From NCBI GenBank assembly GCA_949298825.1, contig CASFYB010000001.1:1-64000 (forward strand): a DNA stretch of 64,000 nt, given 5' to 3'. This document shows positions 1-8,612 of this stretch, one piece after another. Position 1 is the first letter of the stretch. Every line of letters begins with the position of its first letter. The position numbers and the translations under genes are program-made. Under the pieces are notes generated by a model. The model was not told the origin of the DNA. It saw only the letters and a program-made list of their open reading frames with translations, and made no database searches. Origin of the DNA: an uncultured Helicobacter sp. GTDB taxonomy: Bacteria; Campylobacterota; Campylobacteria; Campylobacterales; Helicobacteraceae.

Positions 1-747
1 TTCTTTACCAAAGATATAGGAATCTTTATTGGTTAGATTAATACCTAAGGTAGCATTCTTACCATTAAGGCGTAGATTGCCAGTTAGTTGGATGGTGTTA
101 TTTTCATCAAAAGCCTTACCATAGTCTTGTTTGTTGTTGGTTAGAGTATTGTTGTAGTTTACATAAGCCTCTGCCTTGGTTTGATCTAGGTTAAAAATAT
201 AGCTTGTCCCACCTGCTCCATCATTAGTGCCAGTAGTATTTACATTGAGATTCTTTTTAAAGATAAATTTACCAGTCTCATCATTACCATTTGGATCATT
301 TGTTTTATACTTTGAGCTATAAAAGACACCCCTACCAATATTACTATTAGCTATAAAGCTAATATTGGCATTGGTATCAAATGTAATCGTTGAAGTTCCT
401 TTAGATGAGAAAAATATGGAGCCATTATTATTTCTCATAGCTGTCGCATCAATTACTAAAGTAAAGGTTCTACGGTTGTTGTAGTTGATATTTTTAGAAT
501 CTATCGCATTAGCTAGAGCACCATAATAAGAGTTGCTGGCCTGTCCATTGTAGGAGCCATCGATTCTGGCATTGACAGTAAGGATATCATATTTAAAAAT
601 ATCATTTTTTCTGTTTTCTAGGAAGTCTTTGTCAGTAGGGAGATTTGCACTTACTGTCACTATGCTGCGACCATCATCAGTGATGTTAACAGTAGCTAGA
701 CATTCACTAAGACAGACAGAGATAAAGAGCAGATTTTTTATGCGCAA
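1..747 (-). CDS. N-terminal part of a large secreted or outer-membrane protein (autotransporter-like), partial
   Basis: The reading frame is open for 249 codons from a TTG start at 747 to the window edge, where it continues. An AAGGAAG ribosome site lies about 8 bases upstream, and an in-frame stop further upstream leaves no ATG. The protein begins with a signal peptide (RIKNLLFISVCLSECLA, cleavage probably after LA). What follows is rich in Asn, Thr, Ser and Gly with alternating beta-strand patterns, as in passenger regions of Helicobacter autotransporters and VacA-like proteins. The beta-barrel that would prove this lies outside the window. No enzymatic motif is visible. Confidence 0.6.
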   Translation of the reverse strand, partial: MRIKNLLFISVCLSECLATVNITDDGRSIVTVSANLPTDKDFLENRKNDIFKYDILTVNARIDGSYNGQASNSYYGALANAIDSKNINYNNRRTFTLVIDATAMRNNNGSIFFSSKGTSTITFDTNANISFIANSNIGRGVFYSSKYKTNDPNGNDETGKFIFKKNLNVNTTGTNDGAGGTSYIFNLDQTKAEAYVNYNNTLTNNKQDYGKAFDENNTIQLTGNLRLNGKNATLGINLTNKDSYIFGKE

Positions 748-812
748 AATATCCTCTTCCTTATTAATGCATTAATCCAAACATTGTAGCAAAAATCGTG
801 CCTTAAAATAGG

Positions 813-818
813 TATAAT
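813..818 (+). promoter_or_regulatory. -10 promoter box for asd
   Basis: A perfect TATAAT lies 31 bases before the asd start, in the gap between the divergent surface-protein gene and asd. No clear -35 box is visible, as is usual for Helicobacter housekeeping promoters. Confidence 0.6.
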
Positions 819-849
819 GCCCCCGGAAATAGATAAGCAAAGGAAAGAA

Positions 850-1866
850 ATGAAAAAGTATCATGTGGCTATCGTAGGCGCTAGTGGAGCGGTAGGGGAA
901 GAGATCTTGAAGGTTTTGGCAGAGAGGGATTTTCCTATAGATAAGTTAAAGTTGCTAGCAAGCAGCAGATCTAGTGGTATGGAAGTTGAAGCATTTGGAA
1001 ATACCTATATCATAGAGGAGCTTAAAGAAGATAGCTTTGAGGGGGTGGATATAGCCTTTTTTTCAGCGGGTGGAAGCGTGAGTGCTAAATACGCGCCTTA
1101 TGCTGTTAAATCTGGAGCAGTGGTGATTGATAATACTAGCCATTTTAGGATGGAGGCTGATGTGCCACTTGTCGTGCCAGAGGTCAATCCTGATGATATT
1201 GCTGGGTATAAAAAGAGGGGTATTATTGCTAATCCTAACTGCTCTACTATACAGATGGTGCAGATTCTAGGTGTATTGCATAGAAAATGGGGGATTGAGC
1301 GTGTGGATGTGAGTACCTATCAAGCGGTGAGTGGTGCTGGGAAAAGTGGCATGGAAGAGTTGGTGATGCAGATGCAGAAGTTTTTTGCATTTGAGATGGA
1401 TGAGTGTCAGCCAAGTGTATTTCCACACAGAATCGCACTAAACTTGATTCCCCATATTGATGTCTTTATGGATAATGGCTATACAAAAGAAGAGATGAAA
1501 ATGATGAATGAAACCAATAAAATATTGCATTCAAACTTTGCGCTTAGCGCTACTTGTGTCAGGGTGCCTGTTTTGCGTAGCCATAGTGAAAGTATCACTA
1601 TTAGATTTAAATGCGAAGTGGAGGCTAGTGAGGCTAGGGAAGTGCTTAGGGGTGCTGAAAATGTGATTGTCATAGATGAGCCAGAGAATCTTTCTTACCC
1701 TATGCCAAGCATCGCTACTGATACAGATGAGACTTATGTGGGACGTATCAGAAATGATTTGTATGATAAGAAAATCTTGCATCTATGGTGTGTGGCTGAT
1801 CAGGTAAGAGTAGGGGCTGCGACCAATGCTGTGAGAATAGCTGAAAAGTGGATCAAGCAACAATAG
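850..1866 (+). CDS. asd: Aspartate-semialdehyde dehydrogenase
   Basis: Reduces aspartyl phosphate to aspartate semialdehyde in the cytoplasm, feeding lysine/diaminopimelate, threonine and methionine synthesis. The 338-residue protein starts MKKYHVAIVGASGAVGEEI, the NADP-binding glycine loop. The active-site cysteine is in NPNCSTIQM, and the substrate-binding HRIALNLIPHID and the C-terminal VRVGAATNAVRIAE segments are present. The ATG at 850 is preferred over an upstream in-frame ATG at 817, because AAAGGAAAG lies just before it and the upstream ATG would overlap the -10 box. dapD of the same pathway is at 40.4 kb. Confidence 0.95.
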   Translation: MKKYHVAIVGASGAVGEEILKVLAERDFPIDKLKLLASSRSSGMEVEAFGNTYIIEELKEDSFEGVDIAFFSAGGSVSAKYAPYAVKSGAVVIDNTSHFRMEADVPLVVPEVNPDDIAGYKKRGIIANPNCSTIQMVQILGVLHRKWGIERVDVSTYQAVSGAGKSGMEELVMQMQKFFAFEMDECQPSVFPHRIALNLIPHIDVFMDNGYTKEEMKMMNETNKILHSNFALSATCVRVPVLRSHSESITIRFKCEVEASEAREVLRGAENVIVIDEPENLSYPMPSIATDTDETYVGRIRNDLYDKKILHLWCVADQVRVGAATNAVRIAEKWIKQQ

Positions 1867-1867
1867 C

Positions 1868-1901
1868 AGCCTAAAAAAAGGAGGGGGCTCTCCTTTAGGC
1901 T
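1868..1901. terminator. Hairpin between convergent asd and purine permease genes
   Basis: The arms AGCCTA...GGAG and CTCC...TAGGCT form a strong stem-loop directly after the asd stop and overlapping the stop of the converging permease gene. Neither side has a long T tract, so it is an imperfect bidirectional terminator or an mRNA 3'-end protector. Its left arm and loop contain AAAGGAGGGGG (1877-1887). Confidence 0.5.
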
Positions 1902-3196
1902 GGTAGTATAAAAGGTATCAGACTGATAATAAAAAGTACAAAAACTCCAAGATTAAGTCTTTCAAATTTCTTTTCAAAAATACTTAATATTACATAGAGA
2001 CTAAAGCCTGCAGCAAGACCATTGGTAATAGAGGTGGTGAGAGGCATCAAAATAATGATAAAAAATACCGGTATGGCGATGCTAAAGTCACTAAAGTCAA
2101 TATGTCTAATCTCAGAAAACATCATCGCACCGACAACAATAAGCGCTGGATAAATCGCAAAGCTAGGGATCGCCTCAAAAATAGGCATAAAAAATAGGCT
2201 TAATAAAAAGAAGAAGGCTATAAAAATAGCAGTAAGCCCTGTGCGTCCACCAGCATTTACCCCCGCAGCACTCTCAAGAAATGCAGTTGTGGTTGATAGG
2301 CCAAATAGGGGACCTATTGTTGTAGCTAGGGCATCTACTTGTAGGGTCCTCTCTAGTTGCTTATCCTTGCCGCTAGTATCTTGAAACATTCCAGCCTTAA
2401 TGCCAATGCCAGATAATGTGCCTAAGGAATCAAAAAGATCTGTGATAAGAAGTGCTAATATCGCTGGTATGAGGGAGATTTTTAGGATGCTTAAAATATC
2501 TATTTGCATTAATATGGCTTTTGGGTTAGCAGGCATTGAGATGATTTCTTTTGGCATAGGTGTGATGTGCAAGACCCATGCTAAAATCGCACAAGTTAAG
2601 ATCCCTAAAATCAGGTTTCCTTGGATGCGAAGTGCTTGTAAAAATAGTAAAAAGATAACCCCAAAAATACCAATAAGTATTGAAGGGTTATGAAGATCTC
2701 CAAGTTTAAGAAGATTGGAATCTATTTGGATAAAACCAAGTCCTTTTAATCCGATGGTGGCAATAAAGGCCCCTAGTCCAGCACAAAGAGCTATTCTTAT
2801 TTCTTTGGGGATGCTTTTTAAAATCCAGATTCTAAGTTTGGTAAAAGAGATGATAAGGAAAAAAATACCAGATAAAAAAACAGCACCAAGTGCCTGCTGC
2901 CAGGCTAGTCCAGAGCCTTGGACAAGAGAGAAGGTAAAAAATGCATTAAGCCCCATGCCCACACTCATGGCTACAGGGGCATTAGCCCAAAGACCTGTTA
3001 AAAGTGTGGCAATAGCTGTCATTAAGGCTATGGAGGTGATGAGTGCATCTTTTGGCATACCGGCTTGATGAAGGATATCAGAGCCTACCGGGATGATATA
3101 AAGCATGGCTAAAAAGGTAATGATGCTGGCTAAAAATTCTTGTTTGATAGTGGTTTTATTTTCATTTAGCTTGAAAAATTTATAGATTAGATGCAT
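1895..3196 (-). CDS. NCS2-family purine (adenine/hypoxanthine/guanine) permease, AzgA/PbuG type
   Basis: Predicted proton-coupled uptake of purine bases across the inner membrane. The 433-residue protein has about a dozen hydrophobic segments and the AzgA-type sequences SVGMGLNAFFTFSLV near residue 80 and ITDLFDSLGTLSGIG near residue 255, followed by TTAFLESAAGVNAGGRTG. These are the two family signatures around the substrate site. The start at 3196 (MHLIYKFFKLNENKTT) has AAGGAG seven bases upstream and replaces a longer frame that begins inside the neighbouring gene. Which purine is preferred cannot be read from sequence. Confidence 0.85.
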   Translation of the reverse strand: MHLIYKFFKLNENKTTIKQEFLASIITFLAMLYIIPVGSDILHQAGMPKDALITSIALMTAIATLLTGLWANAPVAMSVGMGLNAFFTFSLVQGSGLAWQQALGAVFLSGIFFLIISFTKLRIWILKSIPKEIRIALCAGLGAFIATIGLKGLGFIQIDSNLLKLGDLHNPSILIGIFGVIFLLFLQALRIQGNLILGILTCAILAWVLHITPMPKEIISMPANPKAILMQIDILSILKISLIPAILALLITDLFDSLGTLSGIGIKAGMFQDTSGKDKQLERTLQVDALATTIGPLFGLSTTTAFLESAAGVNAGGRTGLTAIFIAFFFLLSLFFMPIFEAIPSFAIYPALIVVGAMMFSEIRHIDFSDFSIAIPVFFIIILMPLTTSITNGLAAGFSLYVILSIFEKKFERLNLGVFVLFIISLIPFILPA

Positions 3197-3209
3197 AAAA
3201 ACTCCTTGA

Positions 3210-4361
3210 TTATTTTGCCAAAGGTGTGATCTCAAAAAGTGTGATCTCTGACTTTGTGCCTAGTCGCATGGGTGGTCCCCAAGTACCACTACCTTGAGAT
3301 ATATAGATATAAGAGTTGCTCTCTAGTTTGTGCAATCCTTTAACAAAGGGTTGCTGCAAGGGCACTAATAGATTGAAGGGAAATATCTGACCGCCATGTG
3401 TGTGGCCTGATAGAATGAGGTTAATTTGATTGAGATTTGATTCTTGCAAGTCTTTTATAACTCTAGGTTGATGGGCAAGCAAAATAGATGGTGCATCAGG
3501 ATTACGTTTAAGGATGGCTGTTGGCACATCTGGTTTTAGATAATTAGATCTATTGCTAGCATAATCTGTGATACCGATGATATTTAGTAAAGGTCTTTTT
3601 TCAGAATCAAAAACCGTGCTAGAAGTGTTGTTTAAGATAGTGATATTATTATCTTTGAGTAGATTTAGGATGTTTTGTGTATCATGATAGTATTCATGAT
3701 TCCCCAGGACATAGAAAGTCCCATAGCGGGATTTTAAAAAAGATAAAATCTTAGCTTTATGTGAAATATATTTTGTATCAGAATCAATAATATCTCCAGT
3801 CATAACAATAATATCAGGTTGTATGGAGTTGATATGCTTTACTAGCTTTTCTAAATCCTTCATGCTTGTGAGTGTAGAGATATGTAAGTCACTAATCTGT
3901 AAAACTTTAAGCGGGGCTTTTAGACTTTGAAAGGTAAGGGGGATGGTATTTAGGATGGGTTTGGCAAAGTTGCCATTATAAATGCCTATAAGCACGCCTA
4001 GTATAACAAAAACAAGCATGGTATATCTGATGTAGGGGGCGAAATATTGGATCTGGCTATGTGTGCCAAAGAGATAGAAAGGAGAGAGGCAAAGATAGTA
4101 AAAGACCGCGCCAGAGAAGAATAAAAAGCTTATGCCAAGCGCTAATGAACTCAAAAACTCAATAGGATAGTAGAAGTGGATGGCATTGTGGGCTAGAAAT
4201 AAGAGGTTAAGCATAAAGATAATAATGCAAAAATAGACCCCAAAGCCATGCATGCTTGTGTTTGTTTTATAAAAAAATGTATGATATATTAAAGTGTGCA
4301 TAGCGCAAATAACGCTAAAGGCAATAATATACATAATCCATGGGGTATGTGTCTCCTCCAT
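3210..4361 (-). CDS. Membrane-anchored metallophosphoesterase (YkuE/YaeI-like)
   Basis: 383 residues. Four hydrophobic helices fill residues 1-140, followed by a calcineurin-like phosphoesterase domain. The metal ligands are all visible: ISDLHIS, MTGDIID, LGNHEYYHD, and the C-terminal SGHTHGGQIFP. Related proteins act on phospholipid or lipid A-type phosphoesters, but the substrate here is unknown. The start has AGGAGATAAGT just upstream. It lies 13 bases upstream of the permease gene on the same strand, so the two are probably co-transcribed. Confidence 0.8.
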   Translation of the reverse strand: MEETHTPWIMYIIAFSVICAMHTLIYHTFFYKTNTSMHGFGVYFCIIIFMLNLLFLAHNAIHFYYPIEFLSSLALGISFLFFSGAVFYYLCLSPFYLFGTHSQIQYFAPYIRYTMLVFVILGVLIGIYNGNFAKPILNTIPLTFQSLKAPLKVLQISDLHISTLTSMKDLEKLVKHINSIQPDIIVMTGDIIDSDTKYISHKAKILSFLKSRYGTFYVLGNHEYYHDTQNILNLLKDNNITILNNTSSTVFDSEKRPLLNIIGITDYASNRSNYLKPDVPTAILKRNPDAPSILLAHQPRVIKDLQESNLNQINLILSGHTHGGQIFPFNLLVPLQQPFVKGLHKLESNSYIYISQGSGTWGPPMRLGTKSEITLFEITPLAK

Positions 4362-4466
4362 ACTTATCTCCTGATAACCTAATAGTAACTTGTATATTAT
4401 ATCTAAAGCTTGTGTTAAATTTTGATCTTAGGATAACTATAAAATTAAAATAAGGATGTAACGAAT

Positions 4467-4910
4467 ATGAAACTTGTTTTTGTGTGTCTGGGTAATATTT
4501 GTCGATCTCCATTGGCAGAGGGTATTGCTAGGGAGTATGTTAGAGAGATGGGCTATGATTTTGAGGTGGATTCTGCTGGGATCTCTGGCTCCCATAGAGG
4601 AGAGGCGCCACATAGGCTATCTCAGCATGTGGCCAAAGAGATAGGCATTGATATTTCAGGTTTAAAGAGTTCTCAAGTTAGCCCATATATGGATGGGGAT
4701 TATTTCATCGCTATGGATATGAACAATTTTAATGATCTTTTGAGATTGGGTATACCAAAGCAGAAGGTGCTAAAAATTGGTGATTATGGATTGGATGGTA
4801 GGGATGTGCCAGATCCTTATTATGGTGGGGTTGATGGATTTTATCAGGTTAGGGATATGTTAAAAATTGCTATTAAGAATCTATGCGATGAGCTTGCTAG
4901 GGAATCTTGA
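4467..4910 (+). CDS. Low-molecular-weight protein-tyrosine-phosphatase
   Basis: 147 residues, the usual size for this family. The N-terminal catalytic loop is [15 protein letters not shown] (the C-x5-R-S signature), and the general-acid aspartate is in VPDPYYGG near residue 113. It removes phosphate from tyrosine residues or small substrates in the cytoplasm. It is transcribed divergently from the phosphoesterase gene, with a TATAAA box about 25 bases upstream and a TAAGGA site. Its end overlaps the end of tgt by 14 bases on the opposite strand. Confidence 0.9.
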   Translation: MKLVFVCLGNICRSPLAEGIAREYVREMGYDFEVDSAGISGSHRGEAPHRLSQHVAKEIGIDISGLKSSQVSPYMDGDYFIAMDMNNFNDLLRLGIPKQKVLKIGDYGLDGRDVPDPYYGGVDGFYQVRDMLKIAIKNLCDELARES

Positions 4911-6057
4911 TATTTCTTTTGCTATAAAAATCATTTCTAAAATAAAGCCACTTAGAATCTAATATAGCCTCTCTTGCCTGTCTCATTAAGTTAAGATAAT
5001 AATATAGATTGTGCAGGGTGGCTAAGCGAAAATAAGTAATCTCATTAGCTCGCATGAGGTGGTGTAAATAGGCGCGCGAGAAGTTTTGGCAAGTATAGCA
5101 GTCACAAGTCTCATCAATAGCGCTATCATCTTTAGCATATTGACTGGATTTGATATTAAGCTTACCAAATGAGGTAAAAAGACTACCATTTCTGGCATTT
5201 CTTGAAGGCATCACACAATCAAACATATCAACACCTCTGTGAATGGCCTCAATGAGATTTTCTGGTGTGCCTACACCCATTAGATAGCGTGGTTTGGTTT
5301 TTGGCAGATGAGTATTTGCATACTCAATGCAAGCATACATCTCCTCAGCACTTTCGCCCACAGCAAGCCCGCCAATAGCAAACCCATCAAAGCCATAGCC
5401 CTTGTAGTCTAGTTGGCTTAACTCATAAGCACTTTTTAAACGAAGCTCCTTATTATTCCCGCCTTGCGTGATTGCAAAAATATTGTTATTTAGATGCTTG
5501 CCTTCAAGTATGTTTGAAATATGATGCTTTAGGCTTCTTTGCGCCCATTGTTTGGTGGTCTCTATGCTTTGTATGATGCGCTCTTTTGGGGCTGGTAGAC
5601 CTATGAGATCATCTAGTACCATCATAATATCGCTATTTAAAGAGTGCTGGATATCAAGCACTTTTTCTGGACTAAAGAAATGCTTGCTACCATCAATATG
5701 GGATTTAAATGCAATGCCCTCTTCTGATTTTTTCATATTAGAGCTAAGGCTAAAGGCTTGAAAGCCACCGCTATCTGTCAGAAAACTACCGCTAAAACCA
5801 CTAAAGCCATGTAGTCCACCGAGATTTTTTATCAGCTCTTCTCCTGGACGTAGATAAAGATGATAGGTATTGCCCAAAATGATGGGGGCCTGCAGCTTGT
5901 AGCGCTTATCTTGCAGGTCAAAAAAGTCTAATCCCTTAACACAGGCTTGAGTGCCAACAGGCATAAAGATTGGAGTGGGGATGGTGGAATGAGTGGTAGT
6001 AAGTGTTCCAGCGCGTGCCTCAGAGGATTTATCTGTATGCTCTAGGTGAAAAATCAT
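4897..6057 (-). CDS. tgt: tRNA-guanine transglycosylase (queuine tRNA-ribosyltransferase)
   Basis: Exchanges guanine-34 for preQ1 in tRNAs with GUN anticodons, a step of queuosine synthesis. Motifs present: the catalytic aspartate region [14 protein letters not shown], the second aspartate in [29 protein letters not shown], and the zinc site CDCYTC...HH near the C-terminus. The start at 6057 ([17 protein letters not shown]) matches family N-termini and has AAAGG upstream. A longer in-frame extension to 6192 would run into the divergent gene and is rejected. 386 residues. Confidence 0.95.
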   Translation of the reverse strand: MIFHLEHTDKSSEARAGTLTTTHSTIPTPIFMPVGTQACVKGLDFFDLQDKRYKLQAPIILGNTYHLYLRPGEELIKNLGGLHGFSGFSGSFLTDSGGFQAFSLSSNMKKSEEGIAFKSHIDGSKHFFSPEKVLDIQHSLNSDIMMVLDDLIGLPAPKERIIQSIETTKQWAQRSLKHHISNILEGKHLNNNIFAITQGGNNKELRLKSAYELSQLDYKGYGFDGFAIGGLAVGESAEEMYACIEYANTHLPKTKPRYLMGVGTPENLIEAIHRGVDMFDCVMPSRNARNGSLFTSFGKLNIKSSQYAKDDSAIDETCDCYTCQNFSRAYLHHLMRANEITYFRLATLHNLYYYLNLMRQAREAILDSKWLYFRNDFYSKRNIKIP

Positions 6058-6070
6058 TTCAAACCTTTGG

Positions 6071-6076
6071 TATAAT
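6071..6076 (+). promoter_or_regulatory. -10 promoter box for the aroB operon
   Basis: TATAAT lies 31 bases before the GTG start of the TrkA-like gene, in the narrow divergent gap with tgt. It probably drives the run of overlapping genes to 13346. Confidence 0.55.
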
Positions 6077-6106
6077 GTGGCTTTAATCCCAATCCTAAGG
6101 AATGCA

Positions 6107-7543
6107 GTGAAAAAAGTCATTTTGATTTTGGATGGAATTGTAGCAGAAAAATTTTTAGATGTGGTGGTGCAAAAATACTTCAGCAATAACACTTATATCG
6201 TGGTGAGCACTGATGGTGCCATGATCCCACAGACTATCTTGAGTAATTTTAGCTATCACCATTTTGATCCGACTTCAGAATATAAGCTGCGTAATGTATT
6301 GAGCTCAGATATTACAGATGCCTTTATTTTGATGGAGGATGTAGAGCAGAAGCGAGTTGTGTATGAGATATTGCGCAAGGCTTCTAGAGATATGAGAATC
6401 ATTATTGATGTGAAAGATGGAGCAGAAGAAGAGCTTTTTGGCGGGGATAAAACTGTCTTGATCAATGAGGCTGATATTATCTCAGGTGCTTTTATCTCTA
6501 GATTGCCCAATGTACCTATGATCCCACAAGGTTTTGGGCTTGGCAAGGGTGAAGTGATGGAGATAAATATACCAGCAGGGTCTGTCTTTGCTTATCGACA
6601 TATTGGCTCTATCCAGCAGAAAAACTATAGAATAGTGGGTATTTACAGACAGAATGAGTTTTTATTAAGCAATTATTCTATGGTCATCCAGCCTACAGAT
6701 ACATTGCTTGTAGCGGGGAATCCTCAAGTGCTAGAGAATGTCTATCGTCAGATCAAAAATGAAATAGGCCAATTTCCAGCCCCTTTTGGTAGGGATATTT
6801 ATGTATATGTAGATATGCTAAGGCAGAGTAGAGATTCTATGATGAGGGATATAGAGCAAGCGCTCTTTTTACATCAGAATCTAAAAAATGCTGAGCTTTT
6901 TATCATTATTTTACATCCTAGTGATCTTGATATGATACGAGAATTAAAGCTTTTAGAAAATAAGAATATAAATATCGTATTTGACTATCATAGGAATGAA
7001 TTTAAAGAACGTTTTATAGAGGATTGTAAAAAGCGCATCGGGATGGTCGTAGTGGGTAAGGAGCTCTTTTCTATAAGAAGGGTACGCAAGCAGCTTTTTA
7101 CAAGCGGGATACCAGTATTTAAGACTTGTGCAAGAGATATTGAAAACTTAAAACAAAGTATTGTGATTTTAAATGAAAATATGAATGAGGGTGAGAATAT
7201 TTCACCTGTGATTTTTGATATATCTATTCAAATGGATTTAGAGATGTGGGTGTATGATTTTGATCCAGATTCTCACTATCAAGAGGAGATTTTAGAAGAA
7301 TATCAGAATCTTTCTCGCTTGCTAGATAAAAAGATCATAGTCAATAAAACACATACTAAAAACCCAATCTTATTTTTACGAGATAAAAAGGAAGTGTGGC
7401 TGCACTTCTTACCATTTGAACATTGTATCACAAGGAGAAAGATATTTAATTCTTTCTCAACAAAGGTGGAAAAAATCTCTTTTATGCTAGATAATCACCC
7501 TCAAATCTTTGTGCCAATTTTGGAGAATATTGATGAGCGATAA
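6107..7543 (+). CDS. TrkA-like nucleotide-binding protein with RCK_C domain (COG3400, HP0282-like)
   Basis: 478 residues. The N-terminal Rossmann-like half begins [16 protein letters not shown] central TrkA-C/RCK_C-like domain ([18 protein letters not shown]... to [17 protein letters not shown]) spans roughly residues 150-215, and a second alpha/beta half follows. The family occurs in Campylobacterota between tgt and aroB and is presumed to sense or regulate ions, but its role is untested. The GTG start at 6107 is chosen because TAAGG lies six bases before it; an earlier GTG in frame overlaps the -10 box. It overlaps aroB by 11 bases. Confidence 0.7.
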   Translation: MKKVILILDGIVAEKFLDVVVQKYFSNNTYIVVSTDGAMIPQTILSNFSYHHFDPTSEYKLRNVLSSDITDAFILMEDVEQKRVVYEILRKASRDMRIIIDVKDGAEEELFGGDKTVLINEADIISGAFISRLPNVPMIPQGFGLGKGEVMEINIPAGSVFAYRHIGSIQQKNYRIVGIYRQNEFLLSNYSMVIQPTDTLLVAGNPQVLENVYRQIKNEIGQFPAPFGRDIYVYVDMLRQSRDSMMRDIEQALFLHQNLKNAELFIIILHPSDLDMIRELKLLENKNINIVFDYHRNEFKERFIEDCKKRIGMVVVGKELFSIRRVRKQLFTSGIPVFKTCARDIENLKQSIVILNENMNEGENISPVIFDISIQMDLEMWVYDFDPDSHYQEEILEEYQNLSRLLDKKIIVNKTHTKNPILFLRDKKEVWLHFLPFEHCITRRKIFNSFSTKVEKISFMLDNHPQIFVPILENIDER

Positions 7544-8612
7544 GATTTTTATAAGTGGCATAAAAAATACAATAGAGGTCAAGACTAAACATAAAACCTA
7601 TGATGTAGTGATGCTCCAAGATGAGTGGCGATGTGATGTTAGTGCATATAGTAAGGTTTTGATTGTGACAAATGAAAATATAGCCCCTTTATATTTGGAG
7701 CTTTTTCAATCAAGACTTATTGCACAAGAAGTTCATACTCATATTTTGAAAGATGGAGAAGAGCATAAAACATGGGATAGCATAAAGGCAATTTTAGATT
7801 CTGCTTTTAAGTCTAAGTTAGATAGAAAGTCTTTAATGATAGCCCTTGGAGGTGGAGTAGTAAGCGATCTTGTAGGATTTGCAAGCGGGATTTATCAAAG
7901 AGGGATTGATTTTATAAGCTTCCCTACTACTCTTTTAGCTCAGGTGGATGCTTCTGTGGGTGGAAAGTGCGGGATCAATAATGAGTTTGGAAAAAATCTT
8001 ATTGGTCTTTTTCATCAGCCTGCTGGAGTATTTGTATGGATGGGTTTTTTAGCAAGCTTGCCAGAAAGAGAAAAGAAGGCGGGCATAGCAGAGATTATTA
8101 AAATAGCAGCTTGTTTTGATGGGGATTTTTTTAAAGATTTGGAAAATATGGATCTTTGGGATGATGAAATCCTTTCATCTTGTATTTTTAGGGCTATTGA
8201 GATTAAGGCTAGGGTAGTGATTTTAGATGAGCAAGAAAAAGGAGTGCGCGCAGCGCTTAACTATGGGCATACCTTTGGGCATGTGATTGAGCTACTTAGT
8301 AATTATAAGCAATTTTTGCATGGAGAGGCAGTGGCTATTGGTATGAGGATGGCAAACTCTCTTAGTCTACAGCTTGGCAAAATGAGCAAAGAGACAAAAG
8401 AAAGGATAGATTCTCTGCTTGATAAGAATACTATAAAATTTTCTTACAAAATAGAGGATAAAGAAGTTTTTTATCAAAACTTTTTTATGGATAAAAAAGT
8501 TGAGTTTGGAAAATTAAGGGTTATTTTATTGCGAGATATAGGTGATTTTGAGATTTGTTCAGGGATTGATAAGACGAGCTTTTTAAAGGCTTTGGAGGAA
8601 TGGAGCAGATGA
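7533..8612 (+). CDS. aroB: 3-dehydroquinate synthase
   Basis: Second step of the shikimate pathway: DAHP to 3-dehydroquinate, using NAD and a divalent metal. The 359-residue protein shows DGEEHKTW, the NAD loop GGGVVSDLVGFASG, the phosphate/metal region FPTTLLAQVDASVGGK, and the metal-binding segments EIIKIAACFD and NYGHTFGHVIE. The start ATG at 7533 lies inside the preceding gene behind GGAG. Its end overlaps the next gene as ATGA, indicating translational coupling. Confidence 0.95.
   Translation: MSDKIFISGIKNTIEVKTKHKTYDVVMLQDEWRCDVSAYSKVLIVTNENIAPLYLELFQSRLIAQEVHTHILKDGEEHKTWDSIKAILDSAFKSKLDRKSLMIALGGGVVSDLVGFASGIYQRGIDFISFPTTLLAQVDASVGGKCGINNEFGKNLIGLFHQPAGVFVWMGFLASLPEREKKAGIAEIIKIAACFDGDFFKDLENMDLWDDEILSSCIFRAIEIKARVVILDEQEKGVRAALNYGHTFGHVIELLSNYKQFLHGEAVAIGMRMANSLSLQLGKMSKETKERIDSLLDKNTIKFSYKIEDKEVFYQNFFMDKKVEFGKLRVILLRDIGDFEICSGIDKTSFLKALEEWSR

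Noticed and set aside
817-849. Upstream ATG extending Asd by 11 residues
   Set aside because: It overlaps the TATAAT box, and the ATG at 850 has a good ribosome site and the family N-terminus.
6058-6192. 45-residue N-terminal extension of Tgt
   Set aside because: It lies on the opposite strand of the TrkA-like gene start and its promoter, and it does not resemble any Tgt N-terminus.
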